Assembly (NCBI GenBank): GCA_022844345.1
Contig: JALHLU010000007.1
Location: 124,001-188,000 of the forward strand
Direction of reading: 5' to 3'
DNA: 64,000 nucleotides
From: Hyphomonadaceae bacterium
GTDB lineage: Bacteria; Pseudomonadota; Alphaproteobacteria; Caulobacterales; Hyphomonadaceae
The stretch's first letter is position 1; the number at the start of each line of letters is the position of its first letter. Positions 62,524 to 64,000 of the stretch are shown one piece after another. A model generated the notes under the pieces. That model made no database searches and was not told the origin of the DNA. It worked only from the letters and a program-made list of their open reading frames with translations. Position numbers and translations under genes: made by a program.

Positions 62524-64000
62524 GCGAGATTTCGCGCATTCTGTTTGGCGCCGATGCCGTTGTGCCCGAAGCGGGTGGCAAGGGCGCGGCGCTGGCGAAG
62601 CTGGCGGCGACGTTTCCGGTGCCGGCGTTCTTCGTGATTTCGGCGGACGCGTTCGATGCTGGCGGCATGAAGGCGGCCGCGCGCGAAGAAGTTAAGCGGG
62701 GGTTGCAGCGGTTGGGTGGGGCAGGTCCATTTGCGGTGCGTTCCTCAGGGCTGGAGGAAGATGGCGCGTCGAGCGCGCATGCGGGACAGTTTGCGACTGA
62801 GCTGAATGTTGCTGCTGCAGATGTGGAAGCGGCGGCGCAACGGGTTTGGCAGTCGGGTTTTACGGACTCGCTGGCGGCGTATCGGCGCGCACATGGGCTG
62901 TCGGGCGATGCGCAGCCGCCGGCTGTGATCGTGCAGGTGATGGTGGCGGCGCGCGCGGCGGGCGTGGCGTTCTCGGCTGATCCGGTTTCGGGCGATCGCA
63001 GTGTGGTGGTGATCAGCGCCATACGGGGGCTGGCGGACAAGCTGGTGGGCGGCGAGGAGGATGGCGACAGCTATCGGATCGCGGCGGATGGCGCGACGCT
63101 GGAGGCCGAGCTGGTGGATGGCGAGGCTGTGCTGAGCGAGGCCGAGCGCGCCGAGGTGGCCGCGATGGCGCGGCGGGCGGCGGCGTATTTCGGTTGTCCT
63201 CAGGATATCGAATGGGCAGTTGATGCGGGCGGGCTGAAGATGCTTCAGTCGCGGCCGATTACGACATTGGGGTCTTTCGCCGCTCATCCTGACTTTCGTC
63301 AGGATGAGCGGGGCGACACCGATGATGTGGTGATCTGGGACAACTCCAACATCGTCGAGAGTTATCCCGGTGTGACGTCGCCGCTGACATTCTCGTTTGC
63401 GCGGTATGTCTATGCGCATGTGTATCAGGCGTTCTCGCGGTTGATGGGCGTGCCGGGCGCGGATGTGGAGGAGCATCGCGCGGTGTTCGAGAACATGCTG
63501 GGGCGTGTGGATGGGCGGGTCTACTACAACCTGCTGAACTGGTATCGCGCGCTGGCGCTGTTTCCGGGATTCAAGGCGAACCGGAAATTCATGGAAGGAA
63601 TGATGGGCGTCTCCGAGGCGCTGCCGCAGGAGATGGCCGATCGCATTGCGCCGCCATCGACTAGCGGTTGGGAGCGGTTTGTCGACAATCTGAAGTTCGG
63701 GCGCGTTGGGCTGGGGCTGGTCTGGCACGAGATCAGGATCAAGGGGACGATTGCGAAGTTCTATGAGCGGCTGAACGCGGCGCTGGCGCGGCCGGATGCC
63801 GAGATTGACGGCATGGAAGCCACGGCGCTGGCGGCGGAGTATCGGCTGCTGGAGCGGCAGTTGCTGGCGCGATGGGATGCGCCGCTGGTGAATGATTTCC
63901 TCTGCATGATTGCGTTCGGGCTGGCGCAGAAGACGATGGAGAAGGCCGGGGGCGATGATGGCCGGTCATTCCTGTCGAACATGCTGATCGGACAGGGCGA
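62520..64000 (+). CDS. PEP-synthase/pyruvate phosphate dikinase-like protein (5' part)
   Basis: At least 493 residues, running past the window end. The N-terminal nucleotide-binding domain has GGKGAALAKLAATFPVPAFF, FAVRSSGLEEDGASSAHAGQ and IEWAVDAGGLKMLQSRPITT. The GTG start overlaps the UbiA stop (GTGA, 62520-62523). A palindromic repeat is translated in frame after the QSRPIT segment (63280-63311). The mobile phospho-His domain lies outside the window. It may act as a PEP synthase or as a phosphotransferase on another substrate. Confidence 0.85.
   Translation, partial: MSEISRILFGADAVVPEAGGKGAALAKLAATFPVPAFFVISADAFDAGGMKAAAREEVKRGLQRLGGAGPFAVRSSGLEEDGASSAHAGQFATELNVAAADVEAAAQRVWQSGFTDSLAAYRRAHGLSGDAQPPAVIVQVMVAARAAGVAFSADPVSGDRSVVVISAIRGLADKLVGGEEDGDSYRIAADGATLEAELVDGEAVLSEAERAEVAAMARRAAAYFGCPQDIEWAVDAGGLKMLQSRPITTLGSFAAHPDFRQDERGDTDDVVIWDNSNIVESYPGVTSPLTFSFARYVYAHVYQAFSRLMGVPGADVEEHRAVFENMLGRVDGRVYYNLLNWYRALALFPGFKANRKFMEGMMGVSEALPQEMADRIAPPSTSGWERFVDNLKFGRVGLGLVWHEIRIKGTIAKFYERLNAALARPDAEIDGMEATALAAEYRLLERQLLARWDAPLVNDFLCMIAFGLAQKTMEKAGGDDGRSFLSNMLIGQG
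63280..63311. repeat. Palindromic repeat A, copy 3, inside PEP-synthase-like gene
   Basis: CCGCTCATCCTGAC-TTTC-GTCAGGATGAGCGG, a perfect 14-bp hairpin, the same core as the intergenic copies near 6.3 kb. Its reading frame is open and gives AAHPDFRQDER in a domain linker. Confidence 0.88.

Overview
The window is 64 kb of high-GC chromosomal DNA packed with single-copy housekeeping and accessory genes on both strands. Gene content points to an aerobic, Gram-negative alphaproteobacterium: oxygen-dependent HemF, ClpS/ClpA, an L13/S9 operon, Bfr/Bfd, a MoxR-DUF58-DUF4159 cluster, DUF1285, DUF6111 and DUF6958 proteins, an MpaB-type oxygenase, a PP_1105-family DNA ligase with its exonuclease, and many palindromic intergenic repeats. 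Caulobacterales/Hyphomonadaceae is my best guess; it is an inference from family distribution, and there is no rRNA to confirm it. I found no tRNA, rRNA, CRISPR array, prophage or complete insertion sequence.

Layout. 1-6 kb: a truncated HTH repressor with a palindromic operator, a CorC/HlyC transporter-like protein, a translationally coupled metallopeptidase/ATP-grasp pair, an SDR, a small lipoprotein and a GNAT. 6.2-6.85 kb: gene-free and carrying two palindromic repeats. 6.85-13.5 kb: a four-gene minus-strand operon (MoxR ATPase, DUF58, BatA/DUF4159 protein, von Willebrand/GATase-like protein). 13.5-18.3 kb: a plus-strand run DUF1285 - CoA-type Nudix - DUF6111 - CCA-adding enzyme, then TspO, HemF and a DUF6958 protein. 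18.4-22.8 kb: D,D-carboxypeptidase divergent from clpS-clpA, which ends at a clear terminator. 22.8-28.6 kb: a lipoprotein, Nudix, a 26-residue micro-protein, a Ca2+/Na+ antiporter, SixA, a cupin-TetR operon, and RtcB preceded by an apparent attenuator with a 25-codon leader ORF. 28.6-37.5 kb: SIMPL and DUF4105 proteins, a hydrolase, an alanine-zipper lipoprotein, an L,D-transpeptidase, MpaB, a frameshifted VOC gene, Bfr, Bfd and an M28 peptidase. 37.6-41.8 kb: two tiny membrane proteins, rplM-rpsI, argC, a 50-residue membrane protein and an SDR. 42-50.5 kb: a tyrosine phosphatase, a TPR protein, two overlapping receiver-domain genes, a ribbon-helix-helix/PII fusion, MscS, a transglycosylase-like lipoprotein and an acyltransferase. 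50.5-59.5 kb: a DNA ligase bracketed by palindromic elements, small membrane proteins, a carboxylesterase, a thioesterase, an AbgT transporter and the ligase-associated exonuclease. 59.5-64 kb: a lipocalin and a coupled operon of class I HMG-CoA reductase, a UbiA-type prenyltransferase and a PEP-synthase-like enzyme that runs off the window.

The most interesting items are the RHH-PII fusion (a possible nitrogen/2-oxoglutarate-responsive DNA-binding protein), the HMGR-UbiA-PEP-synthase operon (an uncharacterised isoprenoid route), the leader ORF/attenuator before rtcB, a palindromic repeat translated in frame inside the PEP-synthase gene, a receiver pair in which one partner lacks its phospho-acceptor Asp, and three repeats sharing a cloverleaf (outer stem plus three hairpins) design.
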